Positions 7,528-15,538 of a stretch of 56,780 nt of DNA are shown one piece after another. The position numbers and the translations under genes are program-made. A model generated the notes under the pieces. That model worked only from the letters and a program-made list of their open reading frames with translations, searched no databases and was not told where the DNA came from. Every line of letters begins with the position of its first letter. The stretch's first letter is position 1. The DNA comes from Nitrospirota bacterium (lineage in GTDB: Bacteria > Nitrospirota > Thermodesulfovibrionia > Thermodesulfovibrionales > UBA1546): contig JAKALU010000005.1 of assembly GCA_021824065.1 (NCBI GenBank), positions 1 through 56,780 of the forward strand, given 5' to 3'.

Positions 7528-8775
7528 TCACAAGTAAATCGAATCAGAAGGATAATATAGCGAAATAAAAAGGAGCAGGTAGTCTTTGAGGTGGCGTGTT
7601 ATTAAAAAGTTTTGTCTTACATGTTCCCGTGCATTTTTACCGAGCCATGCAGCATATTCCTTGTTGCTGAGGAGTCTTTTTACTGCATACGCAGCCCCTT
7701 CAACACTATGGCAGAGCAAGCCCGTAAGTTTATCCTTGACCTGAAGCTGAATTCCTCCTACAGCAGAGGCTACAACAGGTTTCCCTTTCCACAGGGCTTC
7801 AGTTACAGTAAGTCCAAAACCTTCTTTTATTGATTTTTGCAAAATTACAGTAGCTGCTTGCTGCAGGGCATTGATCTCTATGTCACTTTCCGGAGGAATG
7901 AGCAATATGTGTATATCAGGGTTACCAGATGCCCGTTCCCTTACCTCTTTTAACACCTTTTCGGATTCAGGGTCATCAGTTGCTGTGCCTCCTGCCAGAA
8001 TAAGCTGGCAGTCTATACTCTTTCTTACCATCTCAAATGCCTGTATCACGCCAAGGGGATCCTTCAGATAATCAAACCGCGAAATCTGGGCAATAATAGG
8101 TTTGTCTCTATCCAGATCATATTTGCTCAACACAGAATCAATAACCTCTGGTGGGAGTTCTTTGTTTTTGTCACTCAGAGGGTCTATAGACGGAGAAATC
8201 ATAAATTGGCGGACAGGCAACTGCTGTGTAAAGTTAGGGGCTGAGAAAATAGCGGCGTCATATTCTATTACAAAATTCCGTAAAAAATCCCAAACTCTCT
8301 TATCAGGATTAGACACATCAATGTGGCACCGCCATATCCATTTCCCTTCAAGCTCTTTTTTCTTGGCTATCAGAGCTACAGGCTGAGGGTCATGAATAAA
8401 GAAAATGTCTCCCTGAAACCTTAATCCCTCGATATTCTTTTTATTCACTTCTAAGAATAGAGAGAAATCTTCTGAGGAGATATCTTCCTTTCTGCCGTGA
8501 AGCGCATTATGAAATTTTTTTGTTACATCAAAGAAATCTTTATGCCCCTTGATGGTTGTCCACTGAGCATCAACCCCGAGCTGATTCAATAAAGGCACCA
8601 TGCGCGTAAGTATCTCAGCCACACCCCCACCTGTGAATGTTGAATTTATATTCTGTATGATTTTTCCTGATAACCGCTCGGCAAGTGCCCTGAGTTCTTC
8701 AATGGTGCTTCTTCCTACAATAGGCACATAGTCCTGTATTTTAGCCTTTGGATGGTGAAATATCGCTTTTTCCAA
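7528..8775 (-). CDS. treT: Trehalose glycosyltransferring synthase, TreT-like GT4
   Basis: About 415 aa. INSTFTGGGVAEILTRMVPL is the characteristic N-terminal glycine-rich donor loop of TreT. The GT4 nucleotide-sugar motif appears as QKSIKEGFGLTVTEALWKGK, and RFDYLKDP and HDPQP fit the family. TreT joins ADP/UDP-glucose and glucose directly to trehalose (reversible). An in-frame TTG at 8805 extends the frame into mscS. However, TAGGAG, overlapping the mscS stop, lies 6-7 bases upstream of a TTG at 8775, which I prefer. Together with otsAB this gives the cell two independent trehalose routes in one operon. Confidence 0.88.
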   Translation of the reverse strand: MEKAIFHHPKAKIQDYVPIVGRSTIEELRALAERLSGKIIQNINSTFTGGGVAEILTRMVPLLNQLGVDAQWTTIKGHKDFFDVTKKFHNALHGRKEDISSEDFSLFLEVNKKNIEGLRFQGDIFFIHDPQPVALIAKKKELEGKWIWRCHIDVSNPDKRVWDFLRNFVIEYDAAIFSAPNFTQQLPVRQFMISPSIDPLSDKNKELPPEVIDSVLSKYDLDRDKPIIAQISRFDYLKDPLGVIQAFEMVRKSIDCQLILAGGTATDDPESEKVLKEVRERASGNPDIHILLIPPESDIEINALQQAATVILQKSIKEGFGLTVTEALWKGKPVVASAVGGIQLQVKDKLTGLLCHSVEGAAYAVKRLLSNKEYAAWLGKNAREHVRQNFLITRHLKDYLLLFISLYYPSDSIYL

Positions 8776-8785
8776 ATCGGTTCTC

Positions 8786-10165
8786 CTACTTAATACGTTC
8801 TTCAATAAGTTGAATTATTATAGACCTCAAGTCTTCTATCGTATAGTTATAAGGGTCAAGTGCGGCGATCTTATCAGATAGTTCTCTTTCATCGAGACTA
8901 TCCTGAAACCAGATAGAAAAGTCATTAACTCCTCTATGCAGTCTTAACCTTGACTCAAAGATATGAAAGTAAAGAGAATTAATACTCACCTTACGAAGAG
9001 CTTCCACAAATTCCCTTAAGTCATGGGCAATATAGGGAGTAGTCAAAACTACACTTACAGATTTAATAAAATGGAATTCCCTTCCTTCAAACGCTGACCG
9101 CCCATCCCCCCTTGTTGACAGCGCGTCATTGATAACAGCCATGATTCTTTCTCTGAGTTCGCCGATTGTAGAGAATTCAAAGGTATCTATATTGGATAGC
9201 TTCTCTGCAAGAATCTCATCACCGATGACATCGCTGACCCACAATGCAAACTCATTGGCTGGCTGAGGGGTGAGATATTGATATTCTTCTATAAAACTGT
9301 GAGTATGGTAATAAACTACCGAGTCAGGAACATCTTTTAATATATTAACAAGCTCTGATAGATTTTTTGCCTTAAGTCCTGTCAGTTCTTTTATATGCAG
9401 CCGTGTATAAAAACGGAATGGTTGTGTCGCCTTCTTAAGAGGCTCTCTGTAAGCGGTGACTGTAGTTTTTGTAAACTTACTGTTCGGCACAAGGATGATT
9501 TTATCATCAGGAGCCTTAATCTGAATATTCCTCCATGTTATATCAGAAACATAACCTTCCTCACCTGATTCAAGTTTGATATAATTGCCTACCTTGATTA
9601 GGTCACCAAAAATCAATTGAAATCCAGAGAAAATATTAAGTATTTCATTACGAGAAGCCAGAACAGCTACTAATAATCCTATGGTCAACACCAGAACTAA
9701 CGGCGTAGTAGGCACTACCCAGATGTCAAGCAATATCAATACTCCTGCAACAACAAAGGTAATCCTCACTGCATTGATTATCAGAGATGTTGGAAAGGTA
9801 AAAGGTGCTTTTATCTTCTGTAGATAGAATTGAAGTAATTTTACAGCAAGACTGGCAACTGTCCAGATTAAAGAGATAATGAAAATACTCCCCAGGATTT
9901 TTCCGGTTAATGCCTTGCCATTCAACGATAATGTTGAGACTTGGATAGCTGTATAAGCGCCTAATATGAGACACCATTGAAAAAATGGAGTCCTGACTGT
10001 CTGAAGGAGTATCTCACTTCCTTCCCACTTAGTCTTAACAAACAATCCATCAAGATAATTGTAGAGTGTTCTCCTTGCCCAGATGGCAACCACAAAGAAA
10101 GCCAAAAAGACAATAGCCGGCACTGTTATTGAGAGCCAATTTTCATTTAACCATTCAATAATCAT
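8786..10165 (-). CDS. MscS-type mechanosensitive channel with DUF5752-like C-terminal domain
   Basis: 459 aa. The N-terminal part has about five membrane segments (residues 10-30, 58-78, 90-112, 128-148, 152-172). The MscS pore helix and beta domain follow, with ASRNEILNIFSGFQLIFGD, VGNYIKLESGEEGYVSDITW and VPNSKF. From about 245 on there is an additional soluble region with two related halves: ELTGLKAKNLSELV...VVYYHTHSF...NEFALWVSD, and VLTTPYIAHDLREFV...SLYFHIFES...NDFSIWFQD. From memory this resembles DUF5752, which I associate with trehalose synthase genes; a profile search would confirm. The channel would release solutes on hypo-osmotic shock, and the cytoplasmic domain could couple it to trehalose synthesis. 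Confidence 0.85.
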   Translation of the reverse strand: MIIEWLNENWLSITVPAIVFLAFFVVAIWARRTLYNYLDGLFVKTKWEGSEILLQTVRTPFFQWCLILGAYTAIQVSTLSLNGKALTGKILGSIFIISLIWTVASLAVKLLQFYLQKIKAPFTFPTSLIINAVRITFVVAGVLILLDIWVVPTTPLVLVLTIGLLVAVLASRNEILNIFSGFQLIFGDLIKVGNYIKLESGEEGYVSDITWRNIQIKAPDDKIILVPNSKFTKTTVTAYREPLKKATQPFRFYTRLHIKELTGLKAKNLSELVNILKDVPDSVVYYHTHSFIEEYQYLTPQPANEFALWVSDVIGDEILAEKLSNIDTFEFSTIGELRERIMAVINDALSTRGDGRSAFEGREFHFIKSVSVVLTTPYIAHDLREFVEALRKVSINSLYFHIFESRLRLHRGVNDFSIWFQDSLDERELSDKIAALDPYNYTIEDLRSIIIQLIEERIK

Positions 10166-10192
10166 AATTTATGGACAGACGCTAAATAGTCA

Positions 10193-11023
10193 CTAAAAAG
10201 ATCGCTCTGGCTTTAATGTTAGATAACCAGAAAAGAGTATCAGTATTCCTCCTATAATCGAGTTTATTCCTGGTAATTCATTTAAGAATATCATACTAAA
10301 AATTATAGCACTAACAGGCTCGAAATAGCCAAGGACAGCAGTTCTGTTAGCAGTAACCTTTTGTACCCCTTTATAGTATAAAATAGGTGCAATTGTTGAA
10401 TGAACGATGCCCATTACCAGAAAACTCCAGAGCGCATGTAAAGGAAACTCTCTTACAAATGGGGCAAGTATGATTGCTATGACAGAGTTTGCAAAAAAGT
10501 TCATGACAAGGGGATTAAAGTCTTTGGAGTAGATCCTTAAAAATATTACAATCGCTGCATATGTAAAACCCGAGAAAATGCCGGCAATTATCCCCGCAGC
10601 ATGGCCTTCTTTAACTGTGAATCCATCGAGCATGATCCAGAGTCCTGCCGAGGCTATAACAACCACAGCAATGATTTTTTTTGTAATAGGTTCTTTTAGA
10701 AAAAAAGGTGCAAGAAATGCAACAATAACAGGCGCTGTGTAATGTGTGAGAACTGCATTTGCTATTGTGGTGTATCTGAAGGCGTAGAAATAGGTGAATG
10801 TATTTAAAAAAGAAATAATGCCGAGAAACACGGGATACCTGAGCTTTTTGAGATCAGGGATATCTTTTCTGTAATTCTTATGAGATAAGATTATCCCCTG
10901 GACGATCAGAGCCACTATTACTGCATAAAAGATAAGGATGTGTATAGGAACTCCTGATAATCTTACAACAATACCAAGAGAGCTCCAGAGAAATATGGCA
11001 GATAATATATAAAGGGAAGCCAT
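10193..11023 (-). CDS. EamA/DMT-superfamily transporter
   Basis: 276 aa and about ten hydrophobic helices in two EamA repeats (roughly 1-135 and 145-272). Family features include LWSSLGIVVRL at the start and VLGYFEPVSAIIFSMIFLNE at the end of the second repeat. Members export amino acids, purines or other small metabolites; the substrate is unknown. First gene of the minus-strand block leading to mscS, treT and otsAB, with a 27-base gap to mscS. The last quarter is homologous to the relic at 4238-4366. Confidence 0.9.
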   Translation of the reverse strand: MASLYILSAIFLWSSLGIVVRLSGVPIHILIFYAVIVALIVQGIILSHKNYRKDIPDLKKLRYPVFLGIISFLNTFTYFYAFRYTTIANAVLTHYTAPVIVAFLAPFFLKEPITKKIIAVVVIASAGLWIMLDGFTVKEGHAAGIIAGIFSGFTYAAIVIFLRIYSKDFNPLVMNFFANSVIAIILAPFVREFPLHALWSFLVMGIVHSTIAPILYYKGVQKVTANRTAVLGYFEPVSAIIFSMIFLNELPGINSIIGGILILFSGYLTLKPERSF

Positions 11024-11030
11024 TAGAAGA

Positions 11031-11063
11031 CAGTAGTAAGCAGTAAGTAGTTAGTAGTCAGTG
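11031..11063. repeat. GTAGTTAGTAGTCAGTGAC word repeat
   Basis: The spacer between the NAPRTase and EamA genes consists of AGTAAGCAGTAAGTAGTTAG-type words, the same style as 33410-33436, 47455-47530 and 55380-55440. No gene or promoter is evident in it. Confidence 0.45.
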
Positions 11064-11072
11064 ACATATTCG

Positions 11073-12233
11073 TTATTCTAAAGAGAGTTCCTTTACGTTT
11101 TTTAAAACTGATTCCCTTAGTTTAGCAGCGGTCTCTGTTTTAATAAGCTGTTTGCCATTATCCAGAACAGGTATGAGTATATCTTCGAATCTTTTTCCGC
11201 ATGAGCACGTGTGTTTCTCTTTATTATCTGGCACAATCTTTCTTCCTCCGCATTTAGGACATCTCAGCACCCTTTTACTTCCTGACCATTTCCCTCTTTT
11301 TGCATGGGGCTTGCCTTCAACCTCCATTATATCCATGGCGTAGTCAACAACAGGCGCATTGCTTATTGAGGTGCCGATGCCGTAAGCATCAACAACCGGG
11401 TTTAACACAGGAAGGTCTTCCTCTTTTATCCCGCCGCTTACATAGAGCCTGACATGCTTGAATCCTCGGAGGTCGAGTTCCCATCTGACTTCTTCCAAAA
11501 TCCTGTAGAAATTCCCTCTTCTCGATGACGGCGTGTCGAGCCTTATAGCAAAAAGCCTTTTCCCCATAGCCTCAGCAACATTTAATGCCTCGAATTTCTC
11601 ATCGAGGAAAGTGTCAATAAGCGCAACTCTCTTGAATTTTGGCTCGAGCACTTCATCATATGCCTTAATTGCATCAACTGTTGAGCCCATGCAGATTATC
11701 AATGCGTGGGGCATTGTGCCCATTGGGTCTTCGCCTATTATCTCGCCTGATTTTATGACTGCAACGCCATCACATCCGCCGATATATGCATTCCTTTCAA
11801 TCATAGGCGCAAGAATAGGGTGCATCCTCCTTGCACCAAAGCTGATGACCGGTCTGCCTTCAGCGAGTTTTTTAAACCGTGCTGTCTTTGTTGCAATCCC
11901 TGATGCCTGGCATATCAGTCCGAGCATTGCGGTTTCATAAACACAGAAGTCCTGATACCTGCCTTCTACTTCCATGACAGGCTCAAATGGATAAAAAACC
12001 GTCCCCTCTTTCATTGCCCGAACCTTGATCCTAAGATGTTTCATGAGATAAATTGCCTCTTCAAGACCTGCAAATATTGCCCATGGCCAGTTGTCGGGAA
12101 GACTCTTTGCAATAAATTCAGCCTTGACAACAGGATTTATTTTTTTCGCCTTTAGGATTCTTAGAGTTCTCTCAAAATAAACATCTGTAATCTTGCCTTT
12201 GATGATGTCTTTCGGGTCTGCTGTATGGAACAT
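11073..12233 (-). CDS. Nicotinate phosphoribosyltransferase, archaeal-like with zinc ribbon
   Basis: 386 aa. Family signatures: SFGARRMHP (phosphate/PRPP loop), IGGCDGVAVIKSG, DPMGTMPHALI, RLDTPSSRRGN, and VSGGIKEEDLP with GIGTSISNAPVVD. It converts nicotinate and PRPP to nicotinate mononucleotide for NAD salvage. The C-terminal CPKCGG...CSCGKRF pair forms a zinc knuckle as in archaeal homologues; shorter bacterial forms lack it. GGAGG lies 6-7 bases before ATG 12233. The gene is separated from its neighbours by a repeat spacer on one side and a divergent TA promoter on the other. Confidence 0.92.
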   Translation of the reverse strand: MFHTADPKDIIKGKITDVYFERTLRILKAKKINPVVKAEFIAKSLPDNWPWAIFAGLEEAIYLMKHLRIKVRAMKEGTVFYPFEPVMEVEGRYQDFCVYETAMLGLICQASGIATKTARFKKLAEGRPVISFGARRMHPILAPMIERNAYIGGCDGVAVIKSGEIIGEDPMGTMPHALIICMGSTVDAIKAYDEVLEPKFKRVALIDTFLDEKFEALNVAEAMGKRLFAIRLDTPSSRRGNFYRILEEVRWELDLRGFKHVRLYVSGGIKEEDLPVLNPVVDAYGIGTSISNAPVVDYAMDIMEVEGKPHAKRGKWSGSKRVLRCPKCGGRKIVPDNKEKHTCSCGKRFEDILIPVLDNGKQLIKTETAAKLRESVLKNVKELSLE

Positions 12234-12315
12234 GTTGTCCTCCGTTTGATAGCTAACATTTTACCATAAAGAAGCTTGTAAGATAATTATATATAAGATA
12301 TCATTGCAAAAACCT

Positions 12316-12352
12316 TTGACATATTGCAATGCAATGCATTACAATATATTGC
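12316..12352 (+). promoter_or_regulatory. Promoter/operator of VapBC-type pair
   Basis: TTGACA (12316-12321), an 18-base spacer, then TACAAT (12340-12345). The spacer and flanks are made of overlapping palindromes (ATTGCAAT, TGCAATGCATTACA, and TGCA at the right end), the usual arrangement for RHH antitoxin autorepression. Confidence 0.55.
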
Positions 12353-12382
12353 AGTTAGTAGAAATTTAGCCGGAGGTGTGAA

Positions 12383-12640
12383 ATGCAATCCCAGTTAACG
12401 ATCAGATTGTCCGAAGATATTGAAAAAGGAATATCGAACTATGCAAAGAGGCTCCGCCTTAAGCGCTCCGATATTGTGAGAATGGCTTTGGAGAGATTTT
12501 TGAGGGAAGGGCAGATAAGGGAGGAAATCAGCCCGTATGAAAAGGTTAGTAATCTTATCGGTGTGGTTGAAAGCGGCGTTTCTGATCTTGGGCGGGCACA
12601 CAGAAAACATCTGTTAAAGCGGATTAAGAAACATGCGTAG
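12383..12640 (+). CDS. CopG-type ribbon-helix-helix antitoxin
   Basis: 85 aa. QLTIRLSEDIEKGISNYAKR followed by LKRSDIVRMALERFL is a clear RHH DNA-binding unit; the charged C-terminal part should bind the toxin. GGAGGTG lies 6 bases before the ATG. It overlaps the downstream PIN gene by 8 bases. Expected to repress the promoter at 12316-12352 and to neutralise the toxin. Confidence 0.88.
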   Translation: MQSQLTIRLSEDIEKGISNYAKRLRLKRSDIVRMALERFLREGQIREEISPYEKVSNLIGVVESGVSDLGRAHRKHLLKRIKKHA

Positions 12641-13046
12641 TCTGCTCCTGGATACCGGAGCATTCGTAGCTCTTCTTGATAGAAGCGAGAACAGCCACCA
12701 GTCTTGTGTGGTTTTTTTCAGTACTTATAAGGGCGAGGTTTATACGACCGAACCTGTACTTACAGAAACACTCTACCTGCTCGGTCCTTCGATAAAAGCA
12801 GAGAGAGCCTGTATTGATTTTATCCTAAAGGGAGGTGCTACCCTTGTTCCACAGTCGGCAGCAAGTCTTTCAAGGGCTATTGCGTTGATGGAAAAATACA
12901 AGGATGTGCCGATGGATTTTGCCGACGCTACGCTTGTTACGCTCGCAGAGGAGGCGGATGTGGATGAGGTTTTTACGCTGGATTTAAGAGGATTTAATTC
13001 GTATCGTATCCACGGGAAAAGACATTTCAAAATCTGGCCGAAATGA
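12633..13046 (+). CDS. vapC: VapC-type PIN-domain toxin
   Basis: 137 aa. LLLDTGAFVALLD near residue 6, TEPVLTETLYLL near 43, MDFADATLVTLAEE near 94-98, and VFTLDLRGF near 115 carry the four conserved acidic residues of the PIN RNase site. VapC toxins cut tRNA or rRNA. Start overlaps the antitoxin end, the usual VapBC arrangement. It ends 43 bases before the convergent NTF2-like gene. Confidence 0.9.
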   Translation: MRSLLLDTGAFVALLDRSENSHQSCVVFFSTYKGEVYTTEPVLTETLYLLGPSIKAERACIDFILKGGATLVPQSAASLSRAIALMEKYKDVPMDFADATLVTLAEEADVDEVFTLDLRGFNSYRIHGKRHFKIWPK

Positions 13047-13089
13047 GGGATAACGATATCCGTTGCAAAAGAAGCCCGCTTTTTTTATC

Positions 13090-13557
13090 TTATTTTTTGC
13101 TTTTAACAGCCGATTGATATTGAGCAAGCAATTCAGGTTCATCAATCGAACCATGATGATGAACCTGCCGCCATTGCCCATCAATCAACCTGTAAATTCT
13201 GGTTGTCCGAATTGCCAGATTAATCACGGTTTCGCCAATGCGAAATTCCCCTCGCTCCCTGCCGACTGCATAAAAAATATTCCTTGCTTCATGAACGGTA
13301 TAATCGTAGAATTCAACGTAGACTTTGGCAGTACCTTTAAAGATACGTTCATATACAGATTGAATTTCTTGCCATCCGCGTTTAATCCCGCCCAGTGGAT
13401 TATCCATAACAATTTCGTCTGTTTGAGCCCAGTTCTTCGACATCTTGCCCAAATCGCGGCTGTTAAAGGCATCGTAAAATTCAACTAAGGCTTGAAGGGG
13501 ATCTGATAATCCCTTTCTATCTTCTCGACCTGTGATAGGTGTCTGTTCCGGCATCAT
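13090..13557 (-). CDS. SnoaL/NTF2-like protein (DUF4440 style)
   Basis: 155 aa. A cone-fold pattern is visible: DPLQALVEFYDAFNSRDLGK, then DEIVMDNPLGGIKRGWQEIQ, VYVEFYDYTVHEARNIFYAVGRE, and a terminal RIYRLIDGQWRQVHHHGSID. Such ketosteroid-isomerase-like proteins bind small ligands or act on them; no catalytic residue can be assigned and the substrate is unknown. It lies at the left end of the run of small minus-strand genes separated by attC-like sites, so it may be a cassette gene. Confidence 0.75.
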   Translation of the reverse strand: MMPEQTPITGREDRKGLSDPLQALVEFYDAFNSRDLGKMSKNWAQTDEIVMDNPLGGIKRGWQEIQSVYERIFKGTAKVYVEFYDYTVHEARNIFYAVGRERGEFRIGETVINLAIRTTRIYRLIDGQWRQVHHHGSIDEPELLAQYQSAVKSKK

Positions 13558-13595
13558 TCTTTAATGCTTTCCTTAGTTTTTCTTAAAGACATGTC

Positions 13596-13663
13596 GCGTA
13601 TCTTTCAAGGCTAAAAGAAGTGCGTTAGCGTTTGCATATCAATCTTTTAGCCTGTTGTTAAAC
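13596..13663. other. Degenerate attC-like site C
   Basis: AGGCTAAAAGA (13608-13618) and TCTTTTAGCCT (13643-13653) are a perfect 11-bp dyad. GTTAAAC (13657-13663) matches the GTTRRRY core three bases beyond it. The opposite end, GCGTATC, matches RYYYAAC at only 5 of 7 positions. Position between two small genes fits an attC site, but the left box is poor. Confidence 0.4.
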
Positions 13664-13682
13664 GCCGTGTAGACGTTTTAAT

Positions 13683-14339
13683 CAACCGCCCATTTTTCAT
13701 CATGATCTTAAGATAACAATGGGACTTACAATACCTATTGATTTCCCGTCAGACTCTTTAAAACTGTGAATATACCAGAGCAACTCAACTGGTTCTTCAA
13801 AATCCATTTCCCTTTGAAAAATCGGCCTATAAAGCGATGAAAGATAATCTTCAGTTATAAGAAGTTGAGATTTAATATTTTCAAAATAAAACTCTGGTTC
13901 TCGAAACGTTCGAATATTTAATCTTTCAAAATTCATTTGAGGGCTTATATAAAGAGTATTCCTTAATTTTCCTTTTATCCATAACCTCTTTTTTAACATT
14001 TTTTTAAGTTCGTCGCCATTACTAATTTCATGATATTGCTGCTTTAGCTTTGGGAGGATAATTTTCAAAAGATGACTATCACTAATTTCATATGTTTTTG
14101 AGACTCCCCCTTGCACATCTGTACCAGCGACTATAACATTTGCTTTGATTCCACCTGATATCTGCTGGACTTCTATTTTTGGACGTCCTTTCAAGCTGGT
14201 AAAACTACTGAAAAGTTCTGTCAATTGTTCGGGGTCTAAGTAAATGATTGATTCAGGAAAAGAATCAAATTCTCCTGGAATTAGTTCTTCTACATTTTTA
14301 AGTAACCAGTCTAAGTTCATAAAATTAAATGGGCGGTTG
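13683..14339. repeat. 12-bp inverted repeat bracketing the 206-aa gene
   Basis: CAACCGCCCATT at 13683-13694 and its exact complement AATGGGCGGTTG at 14328-14339 lie just outside the two ends of the 13700-14320 gene. Significance unknown. Confidence 0.55.
13700..14320 (-). CDS. Hypothetical protein, possible DUF6414-like
   Basis: 206 aa, no signal peptide or membrane segment. The stretch IIYLDPEQLTELFSSFTSLK near residue 24, followed by a beta-rich region (IEVQQISGGIKANVIVAGTD), faintly recalls DUF6414 proteins; that is a memory-based guess. AT-richer than the surrounding biosynthetic genes and with no obvious ribosome site, as is common for transferred cassette genes. It lies between two attC-like sites (13596-13663 and 14380-14444). 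Function unknown. Confidence 0.65.
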   Translation of the reverse strand: MNLDWLLKNVEELIPGEFDSFPESIIYLDPEQLTELFSSFTSLKGRPKIEVQQISGGIKANVIVAGTDVQGGVSKTYEISDSHLLKIILPKLKQQYHEISNGDELKKMLKKRLWIKGKLRNTLYISPQMNFERLNIRTFREPEFYFENIKSQLLITEDYLSSLYRPIFQREMDFEEPVELLWYIHSFKESDGKSIGIVSPIVILRS

Positions 14340-14379
14340 CTATATTCATAATTGCCGTCATTCTAAAGTCTGCATAAGC

Positions 14380-14444
14380 GTTTAACGTTTCCAGCACAAA
14401 TGAAGCCAGCGCAGATTTTAAGTGGCGTTTGTGCTGTGTTATGT
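14380..14444. other. attC-like site A
   Basis: GTTTAAC (14380-14386) matches RYYYAAC and GTTATGT (14438-14444) is one base off GTTRRRY. Between them CAGCACAAA and TTTGTGCTG form a perfect 9-bp inner dyad, extended by AGCC/GGC with extra unpaired bases on the left arm. The 65-base length is typical of integron attC sites. It starts 12 bases after the stop of the 113-aa gene on the minus strand. Confidence 0.65.
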
Positions 14445-14456
14445 GAAGCTTTAGAA

Positions 14457-14798
14457 TCACTTTTCGCCCATAAATTTAAATGCATACAAGTATAACGCAA
14501 TATAAATTGGTATAACAAACAAGAAACCTATTAAAGAAATTATTTCAAAATTTCCACCTCTTGCTCTTGGTTCAATAACAAGGTTATAAGAAAAATCCCA
14601 AACAATAAAAATTGGAAAGTATGCTTTCCAAAAAGATCTATTGAAAAGCTTTTTTCTGTATCCATACAAAAACAAGCCAGCCAATGCTCCGCTGCTAATT
14701 AACAAATCAACAGCATCCCATATCCCGCCAAAACCTTCGGAAATATACCCCAGAATTAATATCATGATAAAAACCCAAAAATAGATTTTCCAAAACAT
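14457..14798 (-). CDS. Small four-helix membrane protein, unknown
   Basis: 113 aa and mostly hydrophobic, with helices at about 4-19, 30-46, 57-75 and 85-108 separated by short charged loops (YRKKLFNRSF, EPRARGGNFE). No recognisable family. AGGA lies about 11 bases before the ATG. The gene lies between attC-like sites A and B with short distances to each (12 bases after the stop, about 27 bases before the start), exactly the layout of an integron cassette. Function unknown. Confidence 0.7.
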   Translation of the reverse strand: MFWKIYFWVFIMILILGYISEGFGGIWDAVDLLISSGALAGLFLYGYRKKLFNRSFWKAYFPIFIVWDFSYNLVIEPRARGGNFEIISLIGFLFVIPIYIALYLYAFKFMGEK

Positions 14799-14825
14799 AA
14801 TTATTCGATTCCTATTCTAAATGTT

Positions 14826-14939
14826 GCCTAACGTTTGCGCACGGGTGATGTTTGACGGCTGGCGCGATGCTTGTCTTTACAAGACTCGTGACAGGCGGCA
14901 AATGGGAAGATACTATGAACGCCTGTGCGCTTGTTATGT
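14826..14939. other. attC-like site B (long form)
   Basis: GCCTAAC (14826-14832) and GTTATGT (14933-14939) are the outer boxes; GCGCACGGG (14837-14845) pairs with CCTGTGCGC (14922-14930). An inner hairpin GTCTT-TAC-AAGAC sits near the centre. The 114-base length and layered dyad match long attC sites. The complement of GCCTAAC is GTTAGGC, a textbook core site. Confidence 0.68.
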
Positions 14940-14964
14940 GGAGTGTGGTGCGTGTATTCTTTTT

Positions 14965-15192
14965 TTAAGCAAATTCAACAACAGAAACTGAGCGCTTAAC
15001 TGCAAAACTCTTTTTATGTAACTTAATACGCTCAATTTCATGAAGTGTCTCTGCCTCAAGATAACTTTCTCCACAGTGTGGACAGGTAACGATAGGGACA
15101 TTTTCAATGACAAAAATATCCTTACCCTTGCCATACGTCCTTGCAACCCTACGGATACGAGCACCTTCTTTTCCACAAGTGTCACATATCAT
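14965..15192 (-). CDS. YgiT-type zinc-finger antitoxin (MqsA-like N-terminus)
   Basis: 75 aa if started at ATG 15192, where AGGGG lies 5 bases upstream; longer in-frame starts at 15216 and 15228 have no ribosome site. MICDTCGKEGA and VTCPHCGESYLE supply the CxxC...CxxC zinc site of YgiT/MqsA antitoxins. The C-terminal helix-turn-helix of full MqsA is absent, as in many DUF4258 partners. It should bind and block the product of the upstream gene. Confidence 0.82.
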   Translation of the reverse strand: MICDTCGKEGARIRRVARTYGKGKDIFVIENVPIVTCPHCGESYLEAETLHEIERIKLHKKSFAVKRSVSVVEFA

Positions 15193-15217
15193 TTTTACCC
15201 CTGTTCTCATACTCATA

Positions 15218-15499
15218 TTATGGCACATACACAGTTATAATAACTAACTTGCCTGTTGGGCTTATTTTGGCAACAACTTCAACTTCGCTGCCGGAAATAG
15301 ATTTGCCATTTATTCGATATTTCCACTCAGCAGCAACTTTGTCTTTCTGCCTCTCCAGAATCTTTCCTGTTAGAATACAGCGTTCAACGTCAAAGACAGT
15401 CAAACAGTCATCATTCATCTCCTCTTCAGCATGAATTGACATGATGTATTCCAACCTACGAATTTTATCACGCATTTCTTTCAAAATGCGGTCAAACAT
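15218..15499 (-). CDS. DUF4258-family toxin
   Basis: 93 aa. YIMSIHAEEEMNDDCLTVFDVERCILTGKILE and RINGKSISGSEVEVVAKISPTGKLVIITVYVP match the DUF4258 pattern: a His in the first helix, then a strand-rich half ending in ITVY. This is a small RelE/MqsR-like fold found beside YgiT antitoxins. GAGGGAG lies 4-5 bases before the ATG. Expected to be an mRNA interferase; catalytic residues are not certain. Confidence 0.8.
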   Translation of the reverse strand: MFDRILKEMRDKIRRLEYIMSIHAEEEMNDDCLTVFDVERCILTGKILERQKDKVAAEWKYRINGKSISGSEVEVVAKISPTGKLVIITVYVP

Positions 15500-15538
15500 T
15501 TACTCCCTCTCATTTGTTGTTTTTTTCTCACGCACCCT

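Noticed and set aside
13047-13089. A fourth attC site or terminator left of the NTF2-like gene
   Set aside because: GATAACGATATCCGTTGC is a short partial palindrome without proper core boxes, and the AAGCCCGCTTTTTTT stretch leaves only a two-base loop.
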